From: Streptomyces sp. WM6378
Lineage (GTDB): Bacteria > Actinomycetota > Actinomycetes > Streptomycetales > Streptomycetaceae
Assembly (NCBI RefSeq): GCF_001279695.1
Contig: NZ_LGDD01000291.1
Span: 11,897 to 75,896, forward strand
Length of the DNA stretch: 64,000 bases
Direction of reading: 5' to 3'
Positions 27,804 through 35,832 of this stretch are shown piece by piece. Every line of letters begins with the position of its first letter. Positions within the stretch are counted from its first letter, which is position 1. The notes below the pieces were generated by a model. The model made no database searches. It saw only the letters and a program-made list of their open reading frames with translations, and was not told the DNA's origin. Position numbers and translations under genes: made by a program.

Positions 27804-28493
27804 ATGGACCTCGCGCAGCGGCATTCCGCACCCGCACCTGTACGCACACCTGCACAGGCACCCACACCGCCCCGCCCCGTCGCGGGCCCGGCCGTCACCG
27901 ACCAGCACGCCACGCACCGTGCGGCTCCCCGCCTCGGCTGGAAGGGCATCCTGCGGGAGCCGTTCCGGGCCGGGACGTGGCTGCGGCTCGCCTATCTCCT
28001 GCTGGCCCTGCCCGTCGGCATCCTGTGCGTCCCGACAGCCCTGGTGGGCGGCCCGGCGGGCCGGATCCAGCGCGGGCTCGCCCGCAGGCTCCTGGGCGTG
28101 GAGGTGCCCGACCCCGGGCGCACGGGCCCGCTCGCCCTGGCCCACGCCGTGATCAGCCTGCCGCTCAACCTGATAGCGCTCACCGTGTCGGGCTACTTCT
28201 GGACGGTCGTCGTCATGAACCTGGCCTACCCGCTGCGGCCCGGGGGCGACCCGAGCGACGCGTGGGGCGGCCCCACCATGGCCGGCGCGTGGGCGGTGCA
28301 CGGCATAGGCGGCGGATTGCCCTTCCTGCTCATCACACCCTGGGTGATGAAGGGCTTCACCGCACTCCAGGCCCGCCTGGTCAAGGGCTTCCTCGGCGCC
28401 GACCGCACCGGGCTGCTCAGGACCACCGGGATCGCCCTCGCCGTCGCTGCGATCTGCGCCATCCTGTCCATACCAGTGATCCACCAGCTCTGA
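27804..28493 (+). CDS. Membrane protein with Sensor-type domain
   Basis: A 229-residue membrane protein. A Pro/Ala-rich cytoplasmic N-terminus (about 1-45) is followed by four hydrophobic segments near residues 60-85, 115-145, 165-185 and 205-225. The segment FRAGTWLRLAYLLLALPVGILCVPTALVGGPAGRIQRGLARRLLGVEVPDP matches the pattern of the membrane input domain of the adjacent histidine kinase (ALPLALTGLAL...LQRALAKRLLGLEIDPP). It therefore looks like a free-standing copy of the sensor input domain without a kinase. Role inferred: modulator of the kinase encoded 24 bases downstream. Confidence 0.8.
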   Translation: MDLAQRHSAPAPVRTPAQAPTPPRPVAGPAVTDQHATHRAAPRLGWKGILREPFRAGTWLRLAYLLLALPVGILCVPTALVGGPAGRIQRGLARRLLGVEVPDPGRTGPLALAHAVISLPLNLIALTVSGYFWTVVVMNLAYPLRPGGDPSDAWGGPTMAGAWAVHGIGGGLPFLLITPWVMKGFTALQARLVKGFLGADRTGLLRTTGIALAVAAICAILSIPVIHQL

Positions 28494-28517
28494 TCGGCGG
28501 CTCTAGGGTTGTTCCCC

Positions 28518-29816
28518 ATGCACCGCCTGCGCTTTCCGGGCTCCTTGGAGTTCCCCTACCGGCGAGACCGACTCGGCCCGATCGGCCGCTCCGCGCTCTG
28601 CTCGCTCATCGCGCTGCCGCTCGCCCTGACCGGCCTGGCCCTGGTCGCCGCGGTCCTGCTGATCGGCGCGGTGCTGTCGTGGACGGCGTTGGGGCTCTGG
28701 CTCATCGCCGCCGCCATCCGCGCGGCCCTGGCCCTCGGAGATCTCCAACGGGCCCTGGCCAAACGGCTGTTGGGGCTTGAGATCGACCCGCCGGTACGGG
28801 CGGAGACGAGCGGCGTCTTCGACTGGCGGCGCGCTGTGCTCGGCGGCCGACACGGATGGCGGGCGGTGGGCTGCGCCCTGGCGGCCCCGCTCACGGCCCT
28901 GCTGGCCCTGGGCTCCGTATACATCGGCTTTGTGCACGGGGTGCTCTTGACCCTGTACCCGGTGCTCAAGCGCTGGAACTACTTCACGATCCGGGAGCCC
29001 GACGGTTCCGTACGGCACGTGGGAATGGAGGTGGGCGGAGTGGAGCTCGACAGCTGGCCCCGGTGGCTGCTGCCCTTCGCCGTCGGCCTGCTGCTCCTGT
29101 ACGCGGCACCCTGGCTGGTCCGCCATGCCCTCGCCCCGCACCGGCTGCTGCTCACCGCGCTGCTCGGGCCGGACCGGGCGGACCAGCGCATCCGCACCCT
29201 GGAGGAGACCCGCGCCCAGGCCGTCGACGACGCGGCCGCCACCCTGCGCCGGATCGAGCGCGACCTCCACGACGGCACCCAGGCCCGCCTGGTGGGCCTG
29301 GGCATGCACCTCACGATGATCCGCGAACTGGTGGCGGGCGGCGCCGGGCAGGACCGCATCCTGAGAGTCGTCGAGACCGCGCAGGGCAACGCCAAGCAGG
29401 CTGTCGCCGACCTGCGCCATCTGGTCAAGGGCATCCACCCGCCCGTGCTCGACCAAGGACTGGACGCCGCCCTTGCCACCCTCGCCGCCGACAGCGCCCT
29501 GCCCGTCCGAGTGAGCTGCGGAATCGAGGGCAGACCGAGCCCGGCCGTCGAATCCATCGCCTACTTCTGCACGGCGGAACTGCTGGCCAACGCGGCCAAG
29601 CACAGCGGGGCTTCGGAGGTGACGGTCACGGTGCACGGCGCGGCGAAGATCCTGCTGCTCACCGTCGAGGACAACGGGCGCGGGGGAGCGGTGGTCGGCG
29701 CGGGCAGCGGACTGGCCGGCCTGCGGGCCCGGGTCCGTACCGTCGACGGCTCCCTGACCTGCGACAGCCCACCCGGAGGGCCTACGGTGGTGAGCGTGCT
29801 GCTGCCTTTCAGATGA
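28518..29816 (+). CDS. NarL-family sensor histidine kinase with Sensor input domain
   Basis: A 432-residue kinase. The N-terminal half carries hydrophobic segments near residues 20-60, 110-145 and 185-205. A linker (LGPDRADQRIRTLEETRAQAVDDAAATL) leads to RRIERDLHDGTQARLVGL with phospho-acceptor His251. The ATPase domain has ELLANAAKHSGA, VEDNGRGG and GSGLAGLRARV. ATG 28518 is preferred to an upstream in-frame TTG at 28509. It forms a set with the membrane protein before and the regulator after it, from which it is separated by 88 bases that include a 16-base tandem repeat. Confidence 0.92.
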   Translation: MHRLRFPGSLEFPYRRDRLGPIGRSALCSLIALPLALTGLALVAAVLLIGAVLSWTALGLWLIAAAIRAALALGDLQRALAKRLLGLEIDPPVRAETSGVFDWRRAVLGGRHGWRAVGCALAAPLTALLALGSVYIGFVHGVLLTLYPVLKRWNYFTIREPDGSVRHVGMEVGGVELDSWPRWLLPFAVGLLLLYAAPWLVRHALAPHRLLLTALLGPDRADQRIRTLEETRAQAVDDAAATLRRIERDLHDGTQARLVGLGMHLTMIRELVAGGAGQDRILRVVETAQGNAKQAVADLRHLVKGIHPPVLDQGLDAALATLAADSALPVRVSCGIEGRPSPAVESIAYFCTAELLANAAKHSGASEVTVTVHGAAKILLLTVEDNGRGGAVVGAGSGLAGLRARVRTVDGSLTCDSPPGGPTVVSVLLPFR

Positions 29817-29844
29817 ACGGCGGTCTCTGTCGAGTGCGGGCCTT

Positions 29845-29890
29845 TGAACACCGAGAACTCTGAACACCGAGAACTCTGAACACCGAGAAC
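29845..29890 (+). repeat. 16-bp tandem repeat, 2.9 copies
   Basis: TGAACACCGAGAACTC is repeated at 29845-29860 and 29861-29876, and its first 14 bases again at 29877-29890, without mismatches. It fills the space between the kinase stop and the regulator start at 29905. Confidence 0.9.
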
Positions 29891-29904
29891 AGGGCGGGTC
29901 ATTC

Positions 29905-30558
29905 ATGCGGGTCGTCATCGCCGAGGACTCCTCGATCCTGCGCGACGGGCTCGTCCAGCTCCTGGAGATGCGCGGGGTGGAGGTGGCGGCCGCCGTGGGG
30001 GACGCGCAAGCGCTGCTGGCCGCGGTCGCCGAACACCGGCCGGACGCGGCGGTGGTGGACATCCGGCTGCCGCCGACACAGACCGACGAGGGGCTGCGGG
30101 CAGCCGTGCAGATCCGCCGGACGGCGCCGGGCACCGGGGTGCTGATCTTCTCGCAGTACGTGGAGACCAAGTACGCGGCGCAGCTCATCGGGGACGGCGG
30201 GGCGGGGGTGGGCTATCTGCTCAAGGAACGGGTCGTGGACATCGGGGAGTTCGTGAACGCCCTGGAGCGGGTGGCGGCGGGTGGCACCGCACTCGACCCG
30301 GAGGTGGTGGCCCAGCTGTTCGGGGCGAGCCGGCGGGCCGCCGCGCTCGACGCGCTCACCCCGCGCGAGCGGGAAGTGCTCGGGCTGATGGCGGAGGGCC
30401 GCACCAACCAGGCCATCGCCGGGTCGTTCGGGGTGTCGGAGCGGGCAGTGGAGAAACACATCGCGAACATCTTCGCCAAGCTGGACCTGCCGCCCTCCGA
30501 ATCGGGCCACCGCCGGGTGCTCGCCGTACTGCGTTACCTGGACCGGCAAGGCAGCTGA
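29905..30558 (+). CDS. NarL/LuxR-type response regulator
   Basis: A 217-residue regulator, partner of the kinase at 28518. The receiver has MRVVIAEDSS with Asp8 and phospho-acceptor Asp52 in VVDIRLPP, then FSQYVETKYAAQL and Lys in YLLKERV. The LuxR helix-turn-helix is LTPREREVLGLMAEGRTNQAIAGSFGVSERAVEKHIANIFAKLDL. The regulator shares motif spacing with the one at 1587-2243, so the two systems are paralogous. The ribosome site (GGGCGG) is weak. Confidence 0.93.
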   Translation: MRVVIAEDSSILRDGLVQLLEMRGVEVAAAVGDAQALLAAVAEHRPDAAVVDIRLPPTQTDEGLRAAVQIRRTAPGTGVLIFSQYVETKYAAQLIGDGGAGVGYLLKERVVDIGEFVNALERVAAGGTALDPEVVAQLFGASRRAAALDALTPREREVLGLMAEGRTNQAIAGSFGVSERAVEKHIANIFAKLDLPPSESGHRRVLAVLRYLDRQGS

Positions 30559-30691
30559 AGGCGGTCGGCGCCCGGGTCGGGGCAGGGCCGGCTTAATCGG
30601 CGGTCAGCCCACCCTCAAGGGCGCCTTAAGGATCCCGGATCCGCCTCTGACCAGGGCCTTTCGTGAGTCGCTCCGACCTAGGCTGCCGGGC

Positions 30692-32200
30692 GTGACGATC
30701 GAGGCCACCGACCCGCGGCTTGCCGCGTACCCAGCCCTGTCCGCCTATCTCGCCCACCAGTCTCATCAGTCGTATCAGTCCCAACAGCGGCCTCAAGTAG
30801 GCGAGTTGGGCCCCAAGCGGCCGGGTCTGGACGCCGCCGGCCCGGCTACTGCCGAGGAGCGGGCCGCGGCGCCCGTACCCGACGACGTGCGGGCGCTGCG
30901 CATCCGGCCGAAGGTCATGCGGCGGGGGATCGTCGGTGGGGCCGGGGGCGTGGGTCTGCTGTGGGGTGCGCAGGCGGCACCGTCCGCGCGCCTGGACGCG
31001 CTGTTCGGGAGCGGGGCCCACCTGTCGGGGCTGCTCGCGGGCTACGGAATCCTGGTGATGCTGCTGCTCATGGCCCGGGTCCCCGCCGTCGAGCACGGCG
31101 TGGGCGCCGACCGGCTCGCCCGCTGGCACGCGCTGGGCGGGCGCTACGTACTGAGCCTCGTCGGCGCGCACATGGTGCTCGCGCTGTGCGGATATGCCGC
31201 CCACACCGGCACCGATCTGCTGACTTCGGCCGCCCAACTGCTCGGCTACGTCGGGATCCTGGCGGCCGCGCTGGGGACGTTCGCGCTGGTGGTGGCCGGA
31301 GTCAGCTCGGTGCGGGCCGCTCGGGCGCGGATGTCGCAGGAGACCTGGCGTGCCCTGCACTTCCTCACCTACCTCGGGGCCGCGCTCGCCTTCGCCCACC
31401 AACTGGTCGGCCCCGACGTGTCAGGCAGCCCGCTCACCGTGTGGGTCTGGGCGATGCTGCACGCCACCGTCGCCGTGCTGATCGTCTGGTACCGGGGCGT
31501 CGTCCCCGTACGGCAGGCGCTGCGGCACGCACTCCGCGTCGCCGAGGTGCGTGACGAGAGCCCGGACGTCGTCTCCGTCGTGATGCGCGGCACCGGGCTC
31601 GACGCGCTGCGCGCCGAACCAGGGCAGTTCCTGCGCTGGCGGTTCGTGCAACGCAGGCTGTGGCACACTTCGCTGCCGTTCTCGCTGTCCGCGCCGGTCA
31701 GGGACGACACCGTACGCATCACCGTCAAGGCGCTCGGTGTCCACAGCCGGCGGATACGGCGGCTGCGGCCGGGCACCCGGGTCCTGGCCACCGGACCGTT
31801 CGGCGCGATGACCGCGCACCGCCGCACCCGCCGCAAAGTGCTGCTCCTGGCCGGCGGGGTCGGGATCACGCCCATGCGGGTCCTCTTCGAGACGCTGCCC
31901 GCCGCACCCGGCGACCTCACCCTGCTGTACCGGGCGAGCAACGCCGCCCAGTTGGTGCTGCGCGACGAACTGGAGGCCATCGCCGCCCAGCGAGGGGCCG
32001 CGCTGCACTACCTCCTCGGCCCGTCCGACGCGTCGTTCGACCCGCTCGCGCCGCAGGCCCTGTGCAACATCGTCCCCGGCCTCGCCGAGCACGACGTCTA
32101 CCTGTGCGGCCCCGGCCCGATGGCGGAGGCGGCGACCGCCTCGCTCATCAGGGCGGGGGTGCCCGAACAGCACATCCACACCGAGCAGTTCAGCTTCTGA
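30692..32200 (+). CDS. Ferric-reductase-like flavocytochrome (ferredoxin reductase family)
   Basis: A 502-residue membrane oxidoreductase. A disordered Gln-rich N-terminus (about 1-60) is followed by a ferric-reductase-like membrane domain at about 85-265 with His pairs on helices (RWHALGGRYVLSLVGAHMVLALCGYAAH and WRALHFLTYLGAALAFAHQL) that can hold heme. A FAD/NAD(P) reductase domain then follows: FLRWRF, SLPFSLSAP (the R-x-Y/F-S type flavin site), VLLLAGGVGITPMRVLFE and VYLCGPGPMAEAAT. It should move electrons from NAD(P)H across the membrane to iron or another acceptor. GTG 30692 is the likely start. No iron-uptake gene is adjacent. Confidence 0.88.
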   Translation: MTIEATDPRLAAYPALSAYLAHQSHQSYQSQQRPQVGELGPKRPGLDAAGPATAEERAAAPVPDDVRALRIRPKVMRRGIVGGAGGVGLLWGAQAAPSARLDALFGSGAHLSGLLAGYGILVMLLLMARVPAVEHGVGADRLARWHALGGRYVLSLVGAHMVLALCGYAAHTGTDLLTSAAQLLGYVGILAAALGTFALVVAGVSSVRAARARMSQETWRALHFLTYLGAALAFAHQLVGPDVSGSPLTVWVWAMLHATVAVLIVWYRGVVPVRQALRHALRVAEVRDESPDVVSVVMRGTGLDALRAEPGQFLRWRFVQRRLWHTSLPFSLSAPVRDDTVRITVKALGVHSRRIRRLRPGTRVLATGPFGAMTAHRRTRRKVLLLAGGVGITPMRVLFETLPAAPGDLTLLYRASNAAQLVLRDELEAIAAQRGAALHYLLGPSDASFDPLAPQALCNIVPGLAEHDVYLCGPGPMAEAATASLIRAGVPEQHIHTEQFSF

Positions 32201-32284
32201 ACCCCGCCGACCGACGCCCGCGGAACCACGCCCTCCGGCCGAACCGGCCGACCGAACACCGCCGAACCGAGGAATCGCAGAGCC

Positions 32285-32479
32285 ATGGCCCGTCACCGCA
32301 AGTGCGCCGCCCCCGTCCCCCTCGACCGCGCCCGGCGCCGGCTCGCGGCCGGGCTCACCGCCACCAGCGCCCTCGCCGCCACCTTCCTGGCCGTCGCCGT
32401 CACCCCGGCCGCGCCGCCCGCCCCCGACCGGACCCCGGCGGCCACAAGCTCAGATCTGGCTCAGGCATCCGGAAAGTAA
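32285..32479 (+). CDS. Small hypothetical exported or membrane peptide
   Basis: A 64-residue open frame. A basic N-terminus (MARHRKCAAPVPLDRARRR) is followed by a hydrophobic stretch at about residues 20-41 and a Pro/Ala-rich tail ending near DLAQASGK. GAGGAA is located 12 bases before the ATG. It lies 84 bases after the flavocytochrome on the same strand and 37 bases before the TauE gene. The signal-like layout and position support a real gene, but I recognise no family. Confidence 0.45.
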   Translation: MARHRKCAAPVPLDRARRRLAAGLTATSALAATFLAVAVTPAAPPAPDRTPAATSSDLAQASGK

Positions 32480-32516
32480 TAGACGAACCAGCCGATCGCT
32501 CCTTAAGGTCGCGATC

Positions 32517-33296
32517 ATGCCCGACATATCGCTGACCATGCTCATCGTGCTGTGCCTCGCCGCGGGCGCAGCCGGCTGGATCGACGCGGTGGTCGGCGGC
32601 GGCGGACTGCTCATGCTGCCCGCCCTGCTCCTCGGCCTCCCGCACGTCCCCGCCGCGCACATCCTCGGCACCAACAAGGCCGTCGCCATCGTCGGCACCT
32701 CGGGTGCCGCCGTGACGTATGTGCGCAAGGCGCCGGTGAACGTGAAGACGGCGGTACGGATCGGGCTCGCCGCGCTCGCGGGCTCCATGACCGGCGCGTT
32801 CTTCGCGGCCGGCATCAGCAGCGCGGTGCTGCGCCCGGTCATCCTGGTCGTGCTGCTCGGCGTCGCCGCGTTCGTCATGTTCAAGCCCGCGTTCGGCACC
32901 GGGACCAGCGGGCAGCCCGTCACCCGGGCCCGTACCGTCACCGCGATCGTGCTCGTCGGCGGCGGCATCGGTCTCTACGACGGCCTCTTCGGCCCCGGCA
33001 CCGGCACGTTCCTCGTCCTCGCCCTCACCGCCGTGCTCCACCTCGACCTGGTGACCGCGAGCGCCACCGCCAAGATCGTGAACGTCTGCACCAATGTCGG
33101 GGCGCTCGCGATGTTCGCCTACCAGGGCAACGTCATGTGGCAACTGGCCGCGATCATGGCCGTGTTCAACCTGGCGGGCGGTCTGATCGGCGCGCGCATG
33201 GCACTGAGCAAGGGCAGCGAGTTCGTGCGCGGCGTGCTGCTCGTGGTCGTCTTCTCGCTGGTCGCCAAGCTGGCGTTCGACCAGTGGAACGCGTAA
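32517..33296 (+). CDS. TauE/SafE-family sulfite/anion exporter
   Basis: A 259-residue membrane protein with about eight hydrophobic helices. The family repeat is clear: GWIDAVVGGGGLLMLPALLLGLPHVPAAHILGTNKAVAIVGTSGAAVTYVRK in the first half and GGGIGLYDGLFGPGTGTFLVLALT..VTASATAKIVNVCTNVGALAMFAYQGNV in the second. Members export sulfite, sulfoacetate or other anions. No sulfur genes are adjacent, so the substrate is unknown. Confidence 0.92.
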   Translation: MPDISLTMLIVLCLAAGAAGWIDAVVGGGGLLMLPALLLGLPHVPAAHILGTNKAVAIVGTSGAAVTYVRKAPVNVKTAVRIGLAALAGSMTGAFFAAGISSAVLRPVILVVLLGVAAFVMFKPAFGTGTSGQPVTRARTVTAIVLVGGGIGLYDGLFGPGTGTFLVLALTAVLHLDLVTASATAKIVNVCTNVGALAMFAYQGNVMWQLAAIMAVFNLAGGLIGARMALSKGSEFVRGVLLVVVFSLVAKLAFDQWNA

Positions 33297-33439
33297 GCGC
33301 TCCGCTTTGGGGAGGGGAGTGGTCGTCGTTCTGGTGCGGGTCCGGTGGGGGCTGGTCGCGCCCACGCGGCGGAGCCGCACGATGTCACAGCCCCGCGCCC
33401 CTAACCCCGCTTTCGGCCTCGGGCCGTGCGTGAGCCCGC

Positions 33440-34147
33440 TCAGGGGGCGCTGACCCGTGTCGCCCCGGCCACCCCCGTCAGGTGGGCGAAGGCGACCACG
33501 TTGCCCCGGTAGCCGGTCTGCTGCGAGAAGCCTCCGCCGCAGGTGATCAGGCGTAGTTCCGGGCGTGCGGCGGGGCCGTACACCTTCGTGTCCGGGAACG
33601 CGTCATTCTCGTAGACCTCGACCGCGTCGACCTCGAACACCGCGGTCCGCCCGTCCTCGCGGGTCACCTCGACCCGGCTGCCCTTCTTCAGCGCCCCGAG
33701 TGAGTAGAAGACGGCCGGGCCGCGGGAGTCGTCGACGTGGCCCGCCATCACGGCCGTGCCCCGGGCGCCCGGCGCCGTGCCGTCCTTGTACCAGCCGGCC
33801 ATGTTCGTGTTCCCCGGCGGCGGCACGTCCAGGCTGTGGTCGGGGCCGAGCCCGAGCCGCATCACGGGCGCGTCGACGCGGATCGAGGGGATCTTGATCC
33901 GTACGGGTTCGGAGGGCGGCAGGCCCTCGGCGGGCGGGAGTTCGGCCACGGCACGCGCGGCGGACCCGGAGCGGGAGTCGCCCGTGATTCCGCTCCGTTG
34001 CGACGCCGGCCCCGCCGCGAACCTCTCGGCCGCCGACGGCTGCGGAGGCTCCACGGTCTCGAAGCCCCGCTCGATCAGCCACAGGCCGACGAACGCGGCG
34101 ACCACCATCAGCCAGCCCGCGTTGCGCCGTGCGATCCGGTCCGACAA
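33440..34147 (-). CDS. Class F sortase
   Basis: A 235-residue membrane-anchored transpeptidase. One N-terminal helix (about 10-28) is followed by a Pro-rich stalk and a sortase barrel. The catalytic triad is visible as His137 (AGHVD), Cys203 (LITCGGGF) and Arg214 (GYRGNVV). The substrate-side region IPSIRVDAPVMRLGLGPDHSLDVPP is typical of class F. The start appears to be TTG 34147, six bases after the stop of the upstream gene, so the two are probably cotranscribed. Its natural partner may be the repeat protein encoded just upstream, although no clear LPxTG-type signal is seen there. Confidence 0.9.
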   Translation of the reverse strand: MSDRIARRNAGWLMVVAAFVGLWLIERGFETVEPPQPSAAERFAAGPASQRSGITGDSRSGSAARAVAELPPAEGLPPSEPVRIKIPSIRVDAPVMRLGLGPDHSLDVPPPGNTNMAGWYKDGTAPGARGTAVMAGHVDDSRGPAVFYSLGALKKGSRVEVTREDGRTAVFEVDAVEVYENDAFPDTKVYGPAARPELRLITCGGGFSQQTGYRGNVVAFAHLTGVAGATRVSAP

Positions 34148-34153
34148 GGGCGG

Positions 34154-34858
34154 TCAGCCCCGGCCCTGCGCGCCGCTCGCCCGGCGACGCAGTAGCCAGG
34201 TGCCGCCCACGGCGGCCGCGGCCAGTACCGCCGCGCCCACCGCGATCTTGGTGGTGTCGGGGCCGATGCTGCCGCCGACCCCGGTCTTCACATGACCCCG
34301 CGGGTCGTTGGTGTCCCAGGACTTGTCGTGACCCCGCTGGTCGTTCCAGGCCGACGGCTTGTCCTTGCCGCGCGGGTCGTTCCCGTCCCAGGACTTGTCC
34401 TTCTCCCGCTGGTCGCCCCAGTCCCACGACTTGTCCTTGCCGCCCTGCGGGTCGCCCGCGTTCCAGGACTTGTCCCTGCCCTTCTGGTCCCGGTCGCCGC
34501 CGCCGGTGACGGTCAGCTGGGCATCGGCCACCTTGCCGTTCTCGCAGCTCACCCTGATGCGGAAGGAGCCCGGCTTGGCCTGTGGGGCCACCTGGAACTG
34601 CCCGGCGAGCACTTCCCTGTGCGTGGAGGCAGACATCGGGAAGTCGCCCGAGCCCACCGCGTTCGCATCGCCCGTGGCCCGCCCCGCCGGCCCGCAGACG
34701 GTGGTGTTCGCGGTCACCGTGGTGCCGGGCGCGGCGCTCGCCGGCCACAGCTCCAGCGAACCGCCCGGCTCGCTGTTGGCGTACGCGAGCGAAGCCCCCG
34801 GACCCAGCACGGCGGCGGACGCCAGCAGGGCACTGGTCAGGAGTCGGGCTGTACGCAT
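34154..34858 (-). CDS. Secreted repeat protein with C-terminal membrane anchor
   Basis: A 234-residue protein. Signal peptide residues 1 to about 28 (LLTSALLASAAVLGPGASLAYA). An Ig-like domain at 30-118 contains Cys55 and Cys105, which could form a disulfide. Residues 124-190 hold degenerate 10-13-residue repeats of the form KDKSW(D/N)xxDxR, rich in charged and Trp residues. The end has a helix (204-223) and LLRRRASGAQGRG, a stop-transfer layout resembling sortase substrates but without an LPxTG motif before the helix. It is directly upstream of the sortase gene. Function not recognised; a cell-surface protein is inferred. Confidence 0.75.
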   Translation of the reverse strand: MRTARLLTSALLASAAVLGPGASLAYANSEPGGSLELWPASAAPGTTVTANTTVCGPAGRATGDANAVGSGDFPMSASTHREVLAGQFQVAPQAKPGSFRIRVSCENGKVADAQLTVTGGGDRDQKGRDKSWNAGDPQGGKDKSWDWGDQREKDKSWDGNDPRGKDKPSAWNDQRGHDKSWDTNDPRGHVKTGVGGSIGPDTTKIAVGAAVLAAAAVGGTWLLRRRASGAQGRG

Positions 34859-34973
34859 GGATCCTCCGGGGACGAGGCAGGGCTTCTGCCTTCGACCTAA
34901 GAGGCGCACGGGCCGCTCCGCCCGTCGGCGGGGTGCGAAAGAGTGACCTGGTGCGGGCCGTACGGGTGAACCG

Positions 34974-35762
34974 TCACCCCGGGGCGATCACGTCCCAGGG
35001 CGCCTCCTCGTACGCCCGCCACACCACCTTCATCAGCTCCGCGTCGACCGCGAACTCACGCTCGTCGATCCGGCCCACCGGGGCGATGCCGCGCGAGTTC
35101 ATGACGAAGGCCGCGCTGTACGCGTCGAGCCCGCCCAGGGTCACCTCGCGGTGGACCGACTTCAGGCCGTACGCCGCGAGCCGGGGTTCGAGCACGGCCA
35201 TCGTGATGCCGATCAGCGCGGGACGGTTCGGCCAGACCACCGAACTGCCGTCCCAGAACGCGATGTTGGTGATAGCGCCCTCGGCGACGACCCCGCCGGG
35301 GCCGGTCAGCAGGGCCTCGGTGAAGCCCTGGCGTTCGGCGAGGCGGACGTAGTAGCCCTGGGCGAAGTGGCCGAGGTGTTTGAGGTGGGCGACCGGGCGC
35401 TCGTACGGCACGGAGAGCAGCGACTGCGCGGTGGACGGTATGTCGGTCGGCTCGTTCACGACGACCATCGGGGTCGGCGCGTCGGCCGGCCCGTACACGT
35501 AGACCCGTACCGTCGCGTCCGACCGGCCCGAGGTGCCGAGTGCCTGCCCTATCAGGGAGCGGATCCGTTCGCCGTCGAGACCGGGGCCGAACAGCTCGCG
35601 GGTGGCCCGGTCCAGGCGGGTCAGGTGGTGGGCCAGGCCGCGGACGCGTCCGTCGCGCACCTGCAGGGCGGTGAAGTGGCCGTAGCCGCCGGTCAGCGCG
35701 GGAATGAGCAGGTTCTCGGCATCGGCGGGGCGGCCGTCGATCTCGACGTACGGAAGTGTCAT
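34974..35762 (-). CDS. Class IV (branched-chain/ADC-lyase-like) PLP aminotransferase
   Basis: A 262-residue PLP enzyme. The class IV pattern is present: catalytic Lys128 in HLKHLGHFAQGYY, Glu161 in VVAEGAITNIAFW, and an SRGIAPVGRID region near the end. The Lys context resembles aminodeoxychorismate lyase and D-amino-acid transaminases more than classical branched-chain enzymes, so the reaction is left open. ATG 35762 is used. It is divergent from the FMN reductase with a SoxR-type box in the 70-base gap. No folate or amino-acid biosynthesis gene is adjacent. Confidence 0.88.
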   Translation of the reverse strand: MTLPYVEIDGRPADAENLLIPALTGGYGHFTALQVRDGRVRGLAHHLTRLDRATRELFGPGLDGERIRSLIGQALGTSGRSDATVRVYVYGPADAPTPMVVVNEPTDIPSTAQSLLSVPYERPVAHLKHLGHFAQGYYVRLAERQGFTEALLTGPGGVVAEGAITNIAFWDGSSVVWPNRPALIGITMAVLEPRLAAYGLKSVHREVTLGGLDAYSAAFVMNSRGIAPVGRIDEREFAVDAELMKVVWRAYEEAPWDVIAPG

Positions 35763-35797
35763 GGGCTTCAAGATAGTTCGCCGCCGGTCCGCGCTTG

Positions 35798-35817
35798 ACC
35801 TCAAGCAGACTTGAGGT
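35798..35817. promoter_or_regulatory. SoxR-type box
   Basis: ACCTCAAG-CAGA-CTTGAGGT, with perfect 8-base arms. This agrees with the recalled sox box core CCTCAAG..CTTGAGG of E. coli soxS and the Streptomyces SoxR regulon. TTGACC at 35795-35800 fits a -35 and AATCCT at 35820-35825 a -10 with a long 19-base spacer, the layout of MerR-family targets. A start point 7 bases later would fall at or next to the ATG at 35833. Confidence 0.8.
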
Positions 35818-35832
35818 TGAATCCTTCTCGGC

